DNA from: Anaerolineae bacterium | Lineage (GTDB): Bacteria > Chloroflexota > Anaerolineae > Epilineales > JAHCIE01 | Assembly: GCA_026129165.1 (NCBI GenBank) | Contig: JAHCIP010000023.1 | Location: 1 to 35,413 of the forward strand | Direction: 5' to 3' | Length of the DNA: 35,413 bases | Shown: positions 7,396-14,773 of the stretch, in pieces | How the letters are laid out: every line of letters starts with the position of its first letter | How positions within the stretch are numbered: position 1 is the first letter of the stretch | The notes under the pieces: generated by a model | Seen by the model: the letters and a program-made list of their open reading frames with translations, nothing else | Database searches by the model: none | What the model was told of the DNA's origin: nothing | Position numbers and translations under genes: made by a program

Positions 7396-7737
7396 CTAGA
7401 GTACTTTGAGGAACTCAGGTAATGTGCTATCCAAAGCTGAAGCAATCCGCTCAGCACGGACGAGCGAAATGTTTTCTAGCCCTGACTCGATCTCAGAGAT
7501 CGAGGAGCGGCTGATGCCAGTACGTGTGGCAAGTTCTTCCTGCGTCATACCAAGTTGACTCCTTCGCTCGCGCACTGCTATCCCGAAACGAACGAGTACA
7601 GGATGTCGGTTATCTCCGACAAAAGCAACGGCCCGACGCTCTTGATTGCGTCGGGCCGTTGGCTTCTTCCGCTTCGGCGGGTGATTTTGCTGCATAGCAT
7701 AGGTGGCAAAGCGACAGAACTGCGGTCTAGATTGCAT
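7396..7737 (-). CDS. XRE-family controller (C) protein of the R-M system
   Basis: Small DNA-binding regulator of 113 residues with an XRE helix-turn-helix in the C-terminal half (VRERRSQLGMTQEELATRTG, then ISRSSISEIESG). R-M controller proteins bind boxes near their own promoter and delay restriction enzyme production until DNA is methylated. It is the first gene of a C-R operon, 14 bp before the endonuclease. The basic N-terminus (~45 residues) precedes the domain and is longer than in typical C proteins. ATG 7737 sits only about 8 nt from the predicted transcript start and lacks a Shine-Dalgarno, which suits the leaderless or near-leaderless mRNAs known for C genes. ATG 7695 is an alternative start. 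Confidence 0.85.
   Translation of the reverse strand: MQSRPQFCRFATYAMQQNHPPKRKKPTARRNQERRAVAFVGDNRHPVLVRFGIAVRERRSQLGMTQEELATRTGISRSSISEIESGLENISLVRAERIASALDSTLPEFLKVL
7626..7661 (-). other. Strong hairpin within the controller gene, possible attenuator
   Basis: Perfect 14-bp arms (7626-7639 CAACGGCCCGACGC and 7648-7661) around an 8-nt loop. On the minus strand the stem is followed by CTTTTG, giving a weak terminator-like shape. It lies in codons ~26-37 of the controller, between its start and the HTH domain. Confidence 0.6.
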
Positions 7738-7752
7738 GAGATATTCATGGAG

Positions 7753-7780
7753 ATTCTAACATGATTCCGCCAGAGGACAA
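7753..7780 (-). promoter_or_regulatory. Candidate promoter of the controller-endonuclease operon
   Basis: Minus strand: TTGTCC (7775-7780), 16 bp, extended -10 TGT-TAGAAT (hexamer 7753-7758). The start site would fall near 7746, leaving about 8 nt before ATG 7737. I could not identify a clear C-box operator. Confidence 0.5.
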
Positions 7781-7808
7781 AATACGGAAAGGCGACGATC
7801 CGACAGAA

Positions 7809-7837
7809 AAGGAGCCAGGGTTACTCACTGGCTCCTT
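7809..7837. terminator. Bidirectional terminator-like hairpin at the right edge of the R-M island
   Basis: AAGGAGCCAG (7809-7818), 9-nt loop, CTGGCTCCTT (7828-7837). It is followed by CGTTTTAGG on the plus strand and by TTCTG after the TTTT-ending stem on the minus strand. It would stop leftward transcription of the 10919-8052 genes before the R-M operon promoter. Confidence 0.55.
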
Positions 7838-7859
7838 CGTTTTAGGCTTGCTTCTCGGC

Positions 7860-7920
7860 GCTAGGTGACGGGGCGCATGGGCATGGTCGGCTGGCGGCGG
7901 TTGCACCGCACCAAGCGCAT
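7860..7920 (-). pseudogene. 3' remnant of a CPBP-like membrane protein gene
   Basis: The minus strand encodes a tail ending MPMRPVT-stop. The membrane protein at 10098-10919 ends MRMRPVT-stop, and 19 bp are identical (GCTAGGTGACGGGGCGCAT at 7860-7878 and 10097-10115). Both copies lie next to a GGAGCC/GGCTCC hairpin. No membrane helices precede the tail here, and nothing else coding is visible in 7921-8051. I read it as the stump of a lost paralogue. Confidence 0.45.
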
Positions 7921-8051
7921 GGATGCTGTTGGACGCTGACAGCGGCCAGGTCTAGAGCACAACGGGTGTCTGGGTCCGGGTCGCCGCGAGGATGCGACAC
8001 AACCCGGCCAGTACTCTTGAACGGCTGTAGGGGGCTGTAAGTGGAGCGGGC

Positions 8052-8345
8052 CTACTGCGCTGAGTAGACGACCTCGCCGTCGTGCCACTCGGGCGCGCCT
8101 TCCAACAATTCGAGGAGCTGCCGGTACTCGGCGTCTTGGGCGGGGCTGTTGGCGTTGGCGACGTAGGCGTCACGGCTCTCAAACACAGCGACGAGATAGT
8201 ATTCGTGGGGGTCAGTGTCCATCCGATACACATAGACATGCACACTGCCCGGGACGCTCCGACTATTCTCGCGCTCACGAGTGTACGCCAGTAACTCATC
8301 TTCCTTGCCTGATTTGATCCGCATACGAGCGATGGTTCCGTACAT
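8052..8345 (-). CDS. Antibiotic biosynthesis monooxygenase (ABM) domain protein
   Basis: Protein of 97 residues forming a single ABM/dimeric ferredoxin-like domain: start MYGTIARMRIKSGKEDELLA, central VYVYRMDTDPHEYYLVAVFE, then SRDAYVANANSPAQDAEYRQ. ABM proteins include quinol or heme monooxygenases, but many small members have no known substrate and no residue here assigns one. The start is preceded by GAAAGGAGAG on the minus strand. It lies 39 bp downstream of the exported protein gene, probably in the same transcript. Confidence 0.8.
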   Translation of the reverse strand: MYGTIARMRIKSGKEDELLAYTRERENSRSVPGSVHVYVYRMDTDPHEYYLVAVFESRDAYVANANSPAQDAEYRQLLELLEGAPEWHDGEVVYSAQ

Positions 8346-8384
8346 AATGCTCTCCTTTCTTGGACGAGGGGGGATGGCTATGGA

Positions 8385-8981
8385 TTAATCGGTGGCCGAG
8401 GGTTTCTCGGCGGCCTCCTTTTTGGCTGGCGGCTTGGCTTTAGCGCGCTGCTGCCACTTGTCGAACCACCAGGGCGCGGTGAGCATGGGGCCGAGAATGC
8501 TGCCGAGGCCCGCCAGGAGTTGCGACTGAAACGCACTCAGGCCAAACACGTTGGTGACGCTCAGCCCTAGCGTGCGGGTCGTCAGGTCATCGGAGACAGC
8601 TACCTCGTACACACCCGTCTTGCGCGGGCTTACGATCCAGCCGACAGAGCCTGGTCGGCCCGGTGGGACGGAGAGAGTCTGCTGGTCCTTGCTGGGCGAT
8701 AGGTCGAAGCTGGGGGCGCGTAGGGTCAGCGTCGACTGGCATGTCTCAGTGAAGGGGTTGGTCGCGCTCACCAGCACCGATTGGGTTTCATTCTCGGCCA
8801 TCACCCGCCGTGACAGGGTCGCGTCCCAGTTGCATAGGGGTGGGCCTTCCACAATCCCGTGCTTTTCGTCGGTCGCGTCGCGCGCCGAGGCCGCCAGCGC
8901 CCCGCCGAGTGTCATCACCCCCAGGCCTACCCCGACCACAAACAGGAGCAATCCGAAGCCGCTCAGGACCTTGACCAGCAT
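8385..8981 (-). CDS. Membrane-anchored exported protein of unknown function
   Basis: Protein of 198 residues, family not recognised. It has an N-terminal hydrophobic segment (~5-30, VLSGFGLLLFVVGVGLGVMT) and an outer domain of ~110 residues rich in Ser/Thr and beta-type sequence. That domain has two cysteines (in PLCNWD and TETCQS) that could form a disulfide. A second hydrophobic stretch (~145-170, AFQSQLLAGLGSILGPMLTA) precedes a basic/acidic Lys-Ala-Pro-Glu tail. The outer domain suggests an Ig-like fold facing outward. GAAAGGA precedes the ATG. A promoter at 9068-9096 fits this gene and the ABM gene. Confidence 0.65.
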   Translation of the reverse strand: MLVKVLSGFGLLLFVVGVGLGVMTLGGALAASARDATDEKHGIVEGPPLCNWDATLSRRVMAENETQSVLVSATNPFTETCQSTLTLRAPSFDLSPSKDQQTLSVPPGRPGSVGWIVSPRKTGVYEVAVSDDLTTRTLGLSVTNVFGLSAFQSQLLAGLGSILGPMLTAPWWFDKWQQRAKAKPPAKKEAAEKPSATD

Positions 8982-9067
8982 ACGGCAGTCCTTTCGTCGC
9001 GGCCAGCGCCGGGCTGGCTGGCTTCCAGCGTCTCAACAGGCCAGACGCTTATGGAGCATAACGTAAA

Positions 9068-9096
9068 ATAGTACTGCCATATTACGCCAAATTCAA
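9068..9096 (-). promoter_or_regulatory. Candidate promoter for the exported protein and ABM genes
   Basis: Minus strand: TTGAAT (9091-9096), 17 bp, TACTAT (9068-9073). The transcript would start near 9061, about 80 nt before the ATG at 8981. Confidence 0.4.
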
Positions 9097-9113
9097 ACGG
9101 TGGTCGCGGCCCC

Positions 9114-10022
9114 TTACCACATGCTATCCACCAGGATGTGGACGGTGGACGACGCGAGCAGGTTGCCCGTCCGCTCGAAGATCACACCGTAGGCCAGTCC
9201 CACGACCGCCTGATGGACGATGACCGTGGCGAGCGCCGGCAGCAGGCCGCTGTGGTCGGTGGTGGTGTAGCCTAGCCCCAGGTGCCAGGCGCCAAACACG
9301 AGCGCCTGGAGGACGAGCGCCCAGCCGGGACTGGCGAGCCGACGCAGTTGTGTTTGGAGCGCGCCGCGAAACAGAACCTCCTCGGAGAACCCGTTGGAGA
9401 CGAAGTTGGCGATGAAGCGGCCGATTAGTCCCACGAGCGTCAGTTGGCCCCCCACCAGGGCGTAGGCAAAGAAGACCAGCGGGATGGCGCACCAGAGCAG
9501 GAGAACGCGGCGGATGTCGTAGCCGTGCCCGAAACCCAGGCTCCGCGGGCGGGCGCCCGCCAGCAGCAGGACGAGCAAGGGGAGCGCCACATACGTCGCC
9601 GGATTGGTGACGTAGTTACCGTTGCCGAACCACTGGCTACTCAGCCCCTGGAGCCAGCCGACGAGTGGCGACCACAGGGGGACAAAGGCATCCGACGCCA
9701 GAACCTTGTGAAAGACCAGCCCACGCCAGGCCGTCAGCCCGACGAACAGCAGGGTCAGGCCCAGGTGCAGCCACAGGCGAGGTCGTTCGGCGCGTGGGGT
9801 AGGCGCCTCTCGCCGGGGCGTCGTCATCGCCGCCGTCGCCAGGGTTAACAGCAGGAAGACAGCGACGGTGAACGGATCAAAGTCGTGACCGGACACGACC
9901 AGGATCAGCAGCGACGCCAGCCAGGTCGCCGCGAACAGCCACGCCGCCGGCGACCGGACGATCTGGGTGACGATGTAAGCGGCATGACCGCCATGATGGG
10001 GGTGGGCGCTGGAGGCGACCAT
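9114..10022 (-). CDS. CPBP-family intramembrane glutamic protease
   Basis: Multi-pass membrane protein of 302 residues with intact CPBP motifs: SEEVLFRG (Glu214, Glu215, Arg219), FGAWHLGLG (His247) and STVHILVD (His295). These are the catalytic positions of Rce1/CAAX-like glutamic proteases. The N-terminus is His/Gly-rich and cytoplasmic, followed by about seven helices. AAAGGAAT precedes the ATG at 10022. It lies 75 bp downstream of another CPBP-like gene, and a hairpin occupies the gap. The substrate is unknown; proteolytic processing of a small secreted peptide is one family role. Confidence 0.87.
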   Translation of the reverse strand: MVASSAHPHHGGHAAYIVTQIVRSPAAWLFAATWLASLLILVVSGHDFDPFTVAVFLLLTLATAAMTTPRREAPTPRAERPRLWLHLGLTLLFVGLTAWRGLVFHKVLASDAFVPLWSPLVGWLQGLSSQWFGNGNYVTNPATYVALPLLVLLLAGARPRSLGFGHGYDIRRVLLLWCAIPLVFFAYALVGGQLTLVGLIGRFIANFVSNGFSEEVLFRGALQTQLRRLASPGWALVLQALVFGAWHLGLGYTTTDHSGLLPALATVIVHQAVVGLAYGVIFERTGNLLASSTVHILVDSMW

Positions 10023-10044
10023 GATGGATTCCTTTCCTCATTAG

Positions 10045-10075
10045 ACAGGAGCCGAGGATATTCCCCGGCTCCTGT
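10045..10075. terminator. Intergenic hairpin between two CPBP-type genes
   Basis: ACAGGAGCCG (10045-10054) pairs with CGGCTCCTGT (10066-10075). It lacks a T-run, so it may be an mRNA-processing or attenuation structure rather than a full terminator. A similar GGAGCC/GGCTCC hairpin stands at 7809-7837 before the remnant of a related gene. Confidence 0.4.
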
Positions 10076-10097
10076 GCTGCAAGCCCGGCTCCTTGGG

Positions 10098-10919
10098 CTA
10101 GGTGACGGGGCGCATACGCATGGCGGGTTTGCGGCTGACCTCGCCGCCGTGCGTGGCCTGCTGATGCAGCCAGAGGTGGACAAGGACCAGGGCCACGACG
10201 GCCAGGACCACCAGGAGGTAGAGCGGGATGAGGGGCTGGCGCAGTATCGCCAGGTCAATGCTGCCCATGACGCCCTTCATTCCCATGAAGTTGTGGACGA
10301 GGATCGTCGCATAGACATCGCGGGTGAGGAAGTAGACCAGGCTGGTGAAGAGGCCGACCACCATCAGGAACAGCACGATGCCCCACTGGTTGAAGGGGGC
10401 GCTGTGGGCGAAGTGGTAGAGGCCAAAGAGGACGGCGGCGGCGAGGATGGCGAGCGCCAGGGAGACGACCCGCCCGCGCCCCTTCGTGGCCGCCTCGGTC
10501 AGGGCGCCCACGGCCACCCAGCAGATCAGGATTTCAGCTATCGAGCCGGGCAAGACCTGGGCGAAGCCATTCCAGAGGACCAGCGGCTCCAGCGACGGCG
10601 GGCTCTGTACGATGAACAGGGCGAAGCCGCCGACTAGGGCCAGGACGACGGCGACCAGCGTGCGGCGGGTCGAACGGAAGCCAAGCTGGTCGAGGGTGGT
10701 GAAGCCGTACGCCAGGGACGAGCGCAGCAGCCAGGCCACACCGACGATGCCGACGAGGATATTGGCGACGATGACATAAGTGGCGCGGCCGATGGGGGTG
10801 GGTTGTTGGAGCAGGTTGACCCGGCCTTCAAAGAACCAGGTCGCCAGACACCACACGAGGTACAACAAGAAGCTCAGACCGAGGACGCGTAGGACACTCG
10901 CGCCATTGCGAGCGTTCAC
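10098..10919 (-). CDS. CPBP-like membrane protein with degenerate catalytic motif
   Basis: Multi-pass membrane protein of 273 residues. I set the start at GTG 10919, preceded by GAAAGGAG. A longer in-frame reading to 11120 has no membrane or domain features in its first 67 residues. The fold resembles CPBP proteases: GLYHFAHS matches motif 2 and ILVHNFMG matches the last His motif. However, motif 1 reads GSIAEILI, so the usual EExxxR is missing. It is probably a non-catalytic relative or a diverged enzyme. It is the first gene of the minus-strand group 10919-8052. Confidence 0.7.
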   Translation of the reverse strand: MNARNGASVLRVLGLSFLLYLVWCLATWFFEGRVNLLQQPTPIGRATYVIVANILVGIVGVAWLLRSSLAYGFTTLDQLGFRSTRRTLVAVVLALVGGFALFIVQSPPSLEPLVLWNGFAQVLPGSIAEILICWVAVGALTEAATKGRGRVVSLALAILAAAVLFGLYHFAHSAPFNQWGIVLFLMVVGLFTSLVYFLTRDVYATILVHNFMGMKGVMGSIDLAILRQPLIPLYLLVVLAVVALVLVHLWLHQQATHGGEVSRKPAMRMRPVT

Positions 10920-10953
10920 GGTACAATCTCCTTTCTCACGACATGCCGAGACA

Positions 10954-10992
10954 GGCCTGACGGGTATCAGGCCACCTTGCCTTATTGTATCA
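10954..10992 (-). promoter_or_regulatory. Candidate extended -10 promoter with downstream palindrome
   Basis: Minus strand TGA-TACAAT (hexamer 10984-10989) without a good -35. A palindrome GGCCTGA-N6-TCAGGCC (10954-10973) lies just downstream of the expected start, in the leader of the 10919 gene. It could be an operator or a leader hairpin. Confidence 0.35.
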
Positions 10993-11135
10993 AACGCGCT
11001 CACCGCCTGGGTAGAGAAGTATTTACGGTGGGTGGAGATTCGGCAACCGGCGGCACCCTCCCCGACGACCGCATAGGCCAGGGGCAAGGCAGTGTCAAAG
11101 TCTGTCGCTTGTGCCACCAACCTAACCCCCCGGCT

Positions 11136-11156
11136 CCCTTCCCTGCGAAGGAAGGG
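11136..11156. other. Small GC hairpin in the intergenic region 10993-11253
   Basis: CCCTTCC (11136-11142) pairs with GGAAGGG (11150-11156). It is a simple palindrome of the kind dispersed in Chloroflexota genomes. Nothing else is recognised between the minus-strand CPBP-like gene and the acylphosphatase. Confidence 0.35.
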
Positions 11157-11253
11157 GGAGAAGATGCACCTCCCTGGTCAGCGGAGGGGTTCGCCTCCTC
11201 ATTTCACGTTTTGGCCGCCTTCATGCTATACTAGCCGGCGAGGAGACACGCGC

Positions 11254-11535
11254 ATGTCCGAGCTGGCCTGCCTGCACGCCGTGGTCTACGGCCACGTGCA
11301 GGGCGTCAACTACCGCGTCGCTACCCGACGCCAGGCGCAGAGCCTGGGGCTGGTCGGGTGGGTGCGCAACCAGCCGGACGGCAGTGTGGAGGTCGTGGCG
11401 GAGGGGGCGCGGCCTCGCTTGCAGCAACTCCTGAACTGGCTGCACGTCGGCCCGCCATCCGCGCGGGTCTATGAGGTCCACGCGACCTGGCGCGACGCTG
11501 AGAGCGAGTTTACCCACTTTACGGTGCGCTTCTAG
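11254..11535 (+). CDS. acyP: Acylphosphatase
   Basis: Cytosolic enzyme of 93 residues that hydrolyses acyl phosphates such as carbamoyl phosphate or 1,3-bisphosphoglycerate. The phosphate-binding loop GHVQGVNYR ends in catalytic Arg21, and the second motif GWVRNQPDGSVEV supplies Asn39. The length fits the family. The start at ATG 11254 follows GAGGAGA; an in-frame ATG at 11092 would add an unrelated 54-residue extension. The FecR gene starts 1 nt after the stop, which suggests coupled translation. Confidence 0.92.
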   Translation: MSELACLHAVVYGHVQGVNYRVATRRQAQSLGLVGWVRNQPDGSVEVVAEGARPRLQQLLNWLHVGPPSARVYEVHATWRDAESEFTHFTVRF

Positions 11536-11536
11536 T

Positions 11537-12874
11537 ATGTCAACCTCTCCCCAACAGGCGCCTTCGCCGGCAGCGACGGTCGCCGAGAATAGCCTACCCG
11601 TTGTCGCATCGTCCCTCGATCTCCCACTGACAACTACGCCCAGTAACGGGCCGGCCCGCCGTCACCGCGAGCGCCTGGCCTGGCTGATTCTCCTCTCGTC
11701 CTTCACCACATTCCTCATCCTGGTCATCGGCGTCCCCTGGGCGACCCGCCGCTATCTAAGCACGGCCATGGCCAGCCAGCAGGGGGATCTCACTGTGATT
11801 CGGGGCATCGTCCTGGTGGGGGGGAAAGGGGGCCAGCCGGCCGGGATCACCGATCAAGCGCGGGTGGGCGAGGGGCAGGTGGTCCAGACGGATACGGAGT
11901 CGCGGGCGCTGTTGACCCTATTCGACGGCAGCACGGTCCAGGTGTATCCCAACACCATCCTGAGCGTTACCACGCTGCGCGAGCCGCGTTTCGCCCACTG
12001 GGGACTGAGCCAGCGGCCGGACGAGATGACGCTCGAAGTCGTCACGGGGACCGTTAAGGTGGGAGTCGCACTGTCGGCGGCCGGACGCACCCCGCCGCTC
12101 TTCCAGGTCCTGTCGCCCCACATGCAGGCGCGGCTGCTCGAAGGCAGTTACTTTGTCGACGTCGGCGCCGTCAGCACGAATCTGCACGCCTACACCAACG
12201 ATGCCCTGGTCAGCGACCTGGATGGGGCCGGGAGTGTCACCTTGCACCGGGCCCAACGGACCGAGATCCCGCTGAATGGGACGCCCGGCCCCCCGCTGCC
12301 CATCGAGGTCAACCTTATCGCCAATGGCGACTTTAGCGCGCCCCTCAACGGTAGCTGGCGAGTCATCGTTGACCAGGGCGGCGATGGCCCATCGGTGGAT
12401 CCGGACTGGGAGATACTGAACGCGGGCGACCGCCAGGCATTGCACTTCTTCCGCCGAGGGTCGGAATTCGCCCCTGGCCGGGGCAACCACGCCAATATCC
12501 GTGCCGTCCAGACCCTCAACCGCAACCTGCCCGACCCCTACACCTCGCTCAAACTGCGGGCCGAAATCCGCATTAGCGAGCAAAGCCTGAGTGGGGGCGG
12601 CTACCTCGACACCGAGTACCCCCTGATTCTGCGCCTCGTCTACAAGGACGCCGGGGGTGGCGAGTTCGTGTGGTGGCGCGGCTTCTACATCCAGAACGAC
12701 GGGGGCAACCCGACACGCAACGGCGAGTTGCTGCGCCGCGATGTCTGGGTGCCGGTCGAACTCGAACTGCGCGACATCAACCCCCGGCCCTTCCAGATCG
12801 TCCGCCTGGAGGTGATGGCCTCCGGCTGGGACTTCGAGAGCCAGGCGTCCGACATTCGGCTGATTGTGAGATAG
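11537..12874 (+). CDS. FecR-domain membrane protein
   Basis: Protein of 445 residues. The cytoplasmic N-terminus is Pro/Ser/Thr-rich. One membrane helix follows at ~52-72 (LAWLILLSSFTTFLILVIGV). The outer FecR domain spans ~80-230, with RVGEGQVVQTDTESRALLTL and DGSTVQVYPNTILSV typical of the core. The C-terminal ~200 residues are beta-rich and could bind carbohydrate or another ligand; they start near NLIANGDFSAPLNGSW, a phrase common at the start of galactose-binding-like domains. FecR proteins usually relay surface signals to ECF sigma factors, but no sigma gene is adjacent. The start ATG 11537 is the first Met in context after the acylphosphatase stop. Confidence 0.8.
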   Translation: MSTSPQQAPSPAATVAENSLPVVASSLDLPLTTTPSNGPARRHRERLAWLILLSSFTTFLILVIGVPWATRRYLSTAMASQQGDLTVIRGIVLVGGKGGQPAGITDQARVGEGQVVQTDTESRALLTLFDGSTVQVYPNTILSVTTLREPRFAHWGLSQRPDEMTLEVVTGTVKVGVALSAAGRTPPLFQVLSPHMQARLLEGSYFVDVGAVSTNLHAYTNDALVSDLDGAGSVTLHRAQRTEIPLNGTPGPPLPIEVNLIANGDFSAPLNGSWRVIVDQGGDGPSVDPDWEILNAGDRQALHFFRRGSEFAPGRGNHANIRAVQTLNRNLPDPYTSLKLRAEIRISEQSLSGGGYLDTEYPLILRLVYKDAGGGEFVWWRGFYIQNDGGNPTRNGELLRRDVWVPVELELRDINPRPFQIVRLEVMASGWDFESQASDIRLIVR

Positions 12875-12895
12875 TAGTCGGTAGTCGGTAGTCAG
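12875..12895 (+). repeat. Three tandem heptamers upstream of the rRNA methyltransferase
   Basis: TAGTCGG, TAGTCGG and TAGTCAG fill the space between the FecR stop and the ATG at 12898. They replace any Shine-Dalgarno sequence. Confidence 0.75.
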
Positions 12896-12897
12896 TC

Positions 12898-14046
12898 ATG
12901 TATGAGCTCATCCTGCCCCCCCACCTCAAGACCCGCCTGGGCCAGGGCCACCCCTGGGTCTACCGCGACCAGGTGGCTGACGCCCCACGTCTACCGTCGG
13001 GGGCGTGGGTGCGGGTGCGGTGCGGCGGGTTCAGCGCCTATGGGCTGTGGGATGCGGAGTCGCCCATTGCGATACGGCTCTTCGCCCGCGCCGCGCCGCC
13101 CGACGCGGCCTGGGTCGCGGCCCGTGTGCGCGAGGCGTGGGAGCGCCGCGCCCCCCTGCGAACGGGCGCGACGACCGCCTACCGCTGGTTGTTTGGCGAG
13201 GGGGATGGTCTACCGGGCATCACAGTAGACCTGTACGACCAGTTCGCCGTCGTCGCCACCTACGCCGACTCAGTAACGACGCTGCTGCCCTGGGTGGTAG
13301 ACGCCTTGCGGGCAACAACACCACTCAAGGGCATCCTACACCGTCCTCCGTCCTCCGTCGTGCAGCGCCTGTGGGGCCAGCCCCCGCCGCGCGACCTGAC
13401 CATTCAGGAGCATGGACTGACGTTCCTGGCGAACCTGGCGGCCGGCCAGAAGACGGGGCTATTCCTGGACCAACGCGAGAACCGTCGGGTGGTGGAAGAC
13501 TGGGTAGCGGGCAAGACGGTGCTCAACTGCTTTGCCTACAGTGGGGGATTTTCGGTCTACGCGGCGCGAGGGGGCGCGCCGCATGTCACGAGCGTTGATA
13601 TTGCCGCCGATGCCCTGGCCGACGCGCAGACGAACTTCGCCCGTAACGGCTTCGACCCGGCCGACCACCGCTTCGAGGTGGCCGATGTCTTCGACTACCT
13701 GCCGCGCCTGGTTGCCGACGGCCGCCAGTTCGACCTGGTCATCCTCGACCCGCCATCCCTGGCCCGCTCGCGCCAGAGCCAGCACGCGGCCCTCCGCGCC
13801 TACACACGGCTCAACGCGCTGGGGCTGCGCGTCGTTAGGCCGGGCGGCTTGCTGGTCACGTCCAGTTGCACCGCCCAGGTGGGCCATGACGCTTTCCTGG
13901 AGACGCTGGCCCAGGCCGGGGCGCAGACCGGCCGCCGACTGCTCATCCTCCACGACGCCGGCCAGCCCCTCGACCACCCCGTCCCCGCCCACTTCCCCGA
14001 AGGCCGCTATCTCAAGTTCGTGATCGGTCAGGTAGTTCTGGCTTGA
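12898..14046 (+). CDS. rlmI: RlmI-like 23S rRNA (cytosine-5) methyltransferase
   Basis: SAM-dependent methyltransferase of 382 residues with the RlmI layout. The N-terminal PUA domain (~1-75) includes LGQGHPWVYRDQVADAP. A central domain has LFGEGDGLPGITVDLYDQ. The C-terminal Rossmann domain starts near FLANLAAGQKTGLFLDQREN. SAM-binding motif I is VLNCFAYSGGFSVYAARGG, the catalytic-loop motif is DLVILDPPSLAR, and Cys in VTSSCTAQVG matches the late Cys motif. E. coli RlmI makes m5C1962 in 23S rRNA. Heptamers CGTCCTC, CGTCCTC are embedded in codons at 13342-13355 (HRPPSSVV), suggesting a tolerated repeat insertion. Confidence 0.88.
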   Translation: MYELILPPHLKTRLGQGHPWVYRDQVADAPRLPSGAWVRVRCGGFSAYGLWDAESPIAIRLFARAAPPDAAWVAARVREAWERRAPLRTGATTAYRWLFGEGDGLPGITVDLYDQFAVVATYADSVTTLLPWVVDALRATTPLKGILHRPPSSVVQRLWGQPPPRDLTIQEHGLTFLANLAAGQKTGLFLDQRENRRVVEDWVAGKTVLNCFAYSGGFSVYAARGGAPHVTSVDIAADALADAQTNFARNGFDPADHRFEVADVFDYLPRLVADGRQFDLVILDPPSLARSRQSQHAALRAYTRLNALGLRVVRPGGLLVTSSCTAQVGHDAFLETLAQAGAQTGRRLLILHDAGQPLDHPVPAHFPEGRYLKFVIGQVVLA

Positions 14047-14100
14047 AGTCCGCGCGGGGCTGAAGCCACCGCGCTACTCAGGCAAAGGTCGGCAGGGTCA

Positions 14101-14595
14101 TCAGGCCGCCTTCCGGGCCTGTCTTTGGAAGAGGGCGGCCTCTCCTAGAGGGGGACGCGACAACAGGTAGTTGCGGAAGGTCTGGTTCCAGAGAGCGCCT
14201 TCGCGGTGCGACCGAATGAGGGCGACAGCTTCCCGGCCCGATAGACCGCAGTGCAGGAGGATCATGCCCGCAATGAGGGCACTCCGGTTCTGTCCCATCC
14301 CACACTGGCAGACGACCTTGTGGCCCTGCGCCAACAGCGACGCCCCCAGCTGGCCAATCGTTGTCAGCAGTCTCTCATCCGGCAACTCGCGGCGGTCGTC
14401 AATGGGCCAGAAGATGTAGAGAACCGAATTCGGCACGGTGGGCACGCTGGTATCCAGTTTACAGTCCAGGTCAATGACGGCGGTAATACCGGCGTCGGCC
14501 AGCGGCTGCCAATCATTGACTTCAGGCGAGATGAAGAGCCTTCCCTCCGGGTCAATTTGATAGAGTCGAAATGTGTCCAAAGTGTCGATGTCCAC
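14101..14595 (-). CDS. Dual-specificity protein phosphatase-like protein
   Basis: Cysteine-based phosphatase of 164 residues. The P-loop is CGMGQNRSA, with nucleophile Cys98 and Arg104 in C-x5-R spacing. The usual His before the Cys is Gln. A candidate general acid is Asp66 or Asp67 in WPIDDRREL. It likely removes phosphate from phosphoproteins or a phosphorylated small molecule. It starts at GTG 14595 preceded by GGAAGG and converges on the rRNA methyltransferase with a 54-bp gap. Confidence 0.8.
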   Translation of the reverse strand: MDIDTLDTFRLYQIDPEGRLFISPEVNDWQPLADAGITAVIDLDCKLDTSVPTVPNSVLYIFWPIDDRRELPDERLLTTIGQLGASLLAQGHKVVCQCGMGQNRSALIAGMILLHCGLSGREAVALIRSHREGALWNQTFRNYLLSRPPLGEAALFQRQARKAA

Positions 14596-14721
14596 AGTTT
14601 ACCTTCCGATGCTGTCCAGGGGTGATTAAATCAGAATTACCAGCCTATTTAACCACCTCGCTCCCTACAGGGCTATCATCAGGCTTACAGGCCCACTATT
14701 AACTTCGTCACACTCGCTCGT

Positions 14722-14750
14722 TTGCATAGTGATGAAGGTGGTCGTATAAT
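14722..14750 (+). promoter_or_regulatory. Near-consensus sigma-70 promoter for the SARP-like regulator
   Basis: TTGCAT (14722-14727), exactly 17 bp, and a perfect TATAAT (14745-14750). It is the best promoter match noticed in the window. The start near 14757 would give a leader of about 255 nt before ATG 15012. Confidence 0.65.
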
Positions 14751-14773
14751 GTATACCAACACATTAAGCCTTC

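Noticed and set aside
4083..7818. AGGAGCC at both edges of the R-M island as a target-site duplication
   Set aside because: Only about 7 bp are shared, the motif is frequent nearby and no integrase or transposase is present.
7861..8088. Minus-strand 75-codon frame as an intact gene
   Set aside because: Only its last residues resemble the neighbouring membrane protein tail; the rest is Arg/Pro-rich shadow overlapping the ABM gene.
10920..11120. 67-residue N-terminal extension of the CPBP-like protein
   Set aside because: No domain or membrane features; the GTG at 10919 has a strong GAAAGGAG.
13459..13992. Long minus-strand frames opposite rlmI and other high-GC genes
   Set aside because: These are codon-bias shadows in GC-rich DNA: Arg/Gly/Pro/Ala-rich, no motifs, and opposite clearly conserved proteins.
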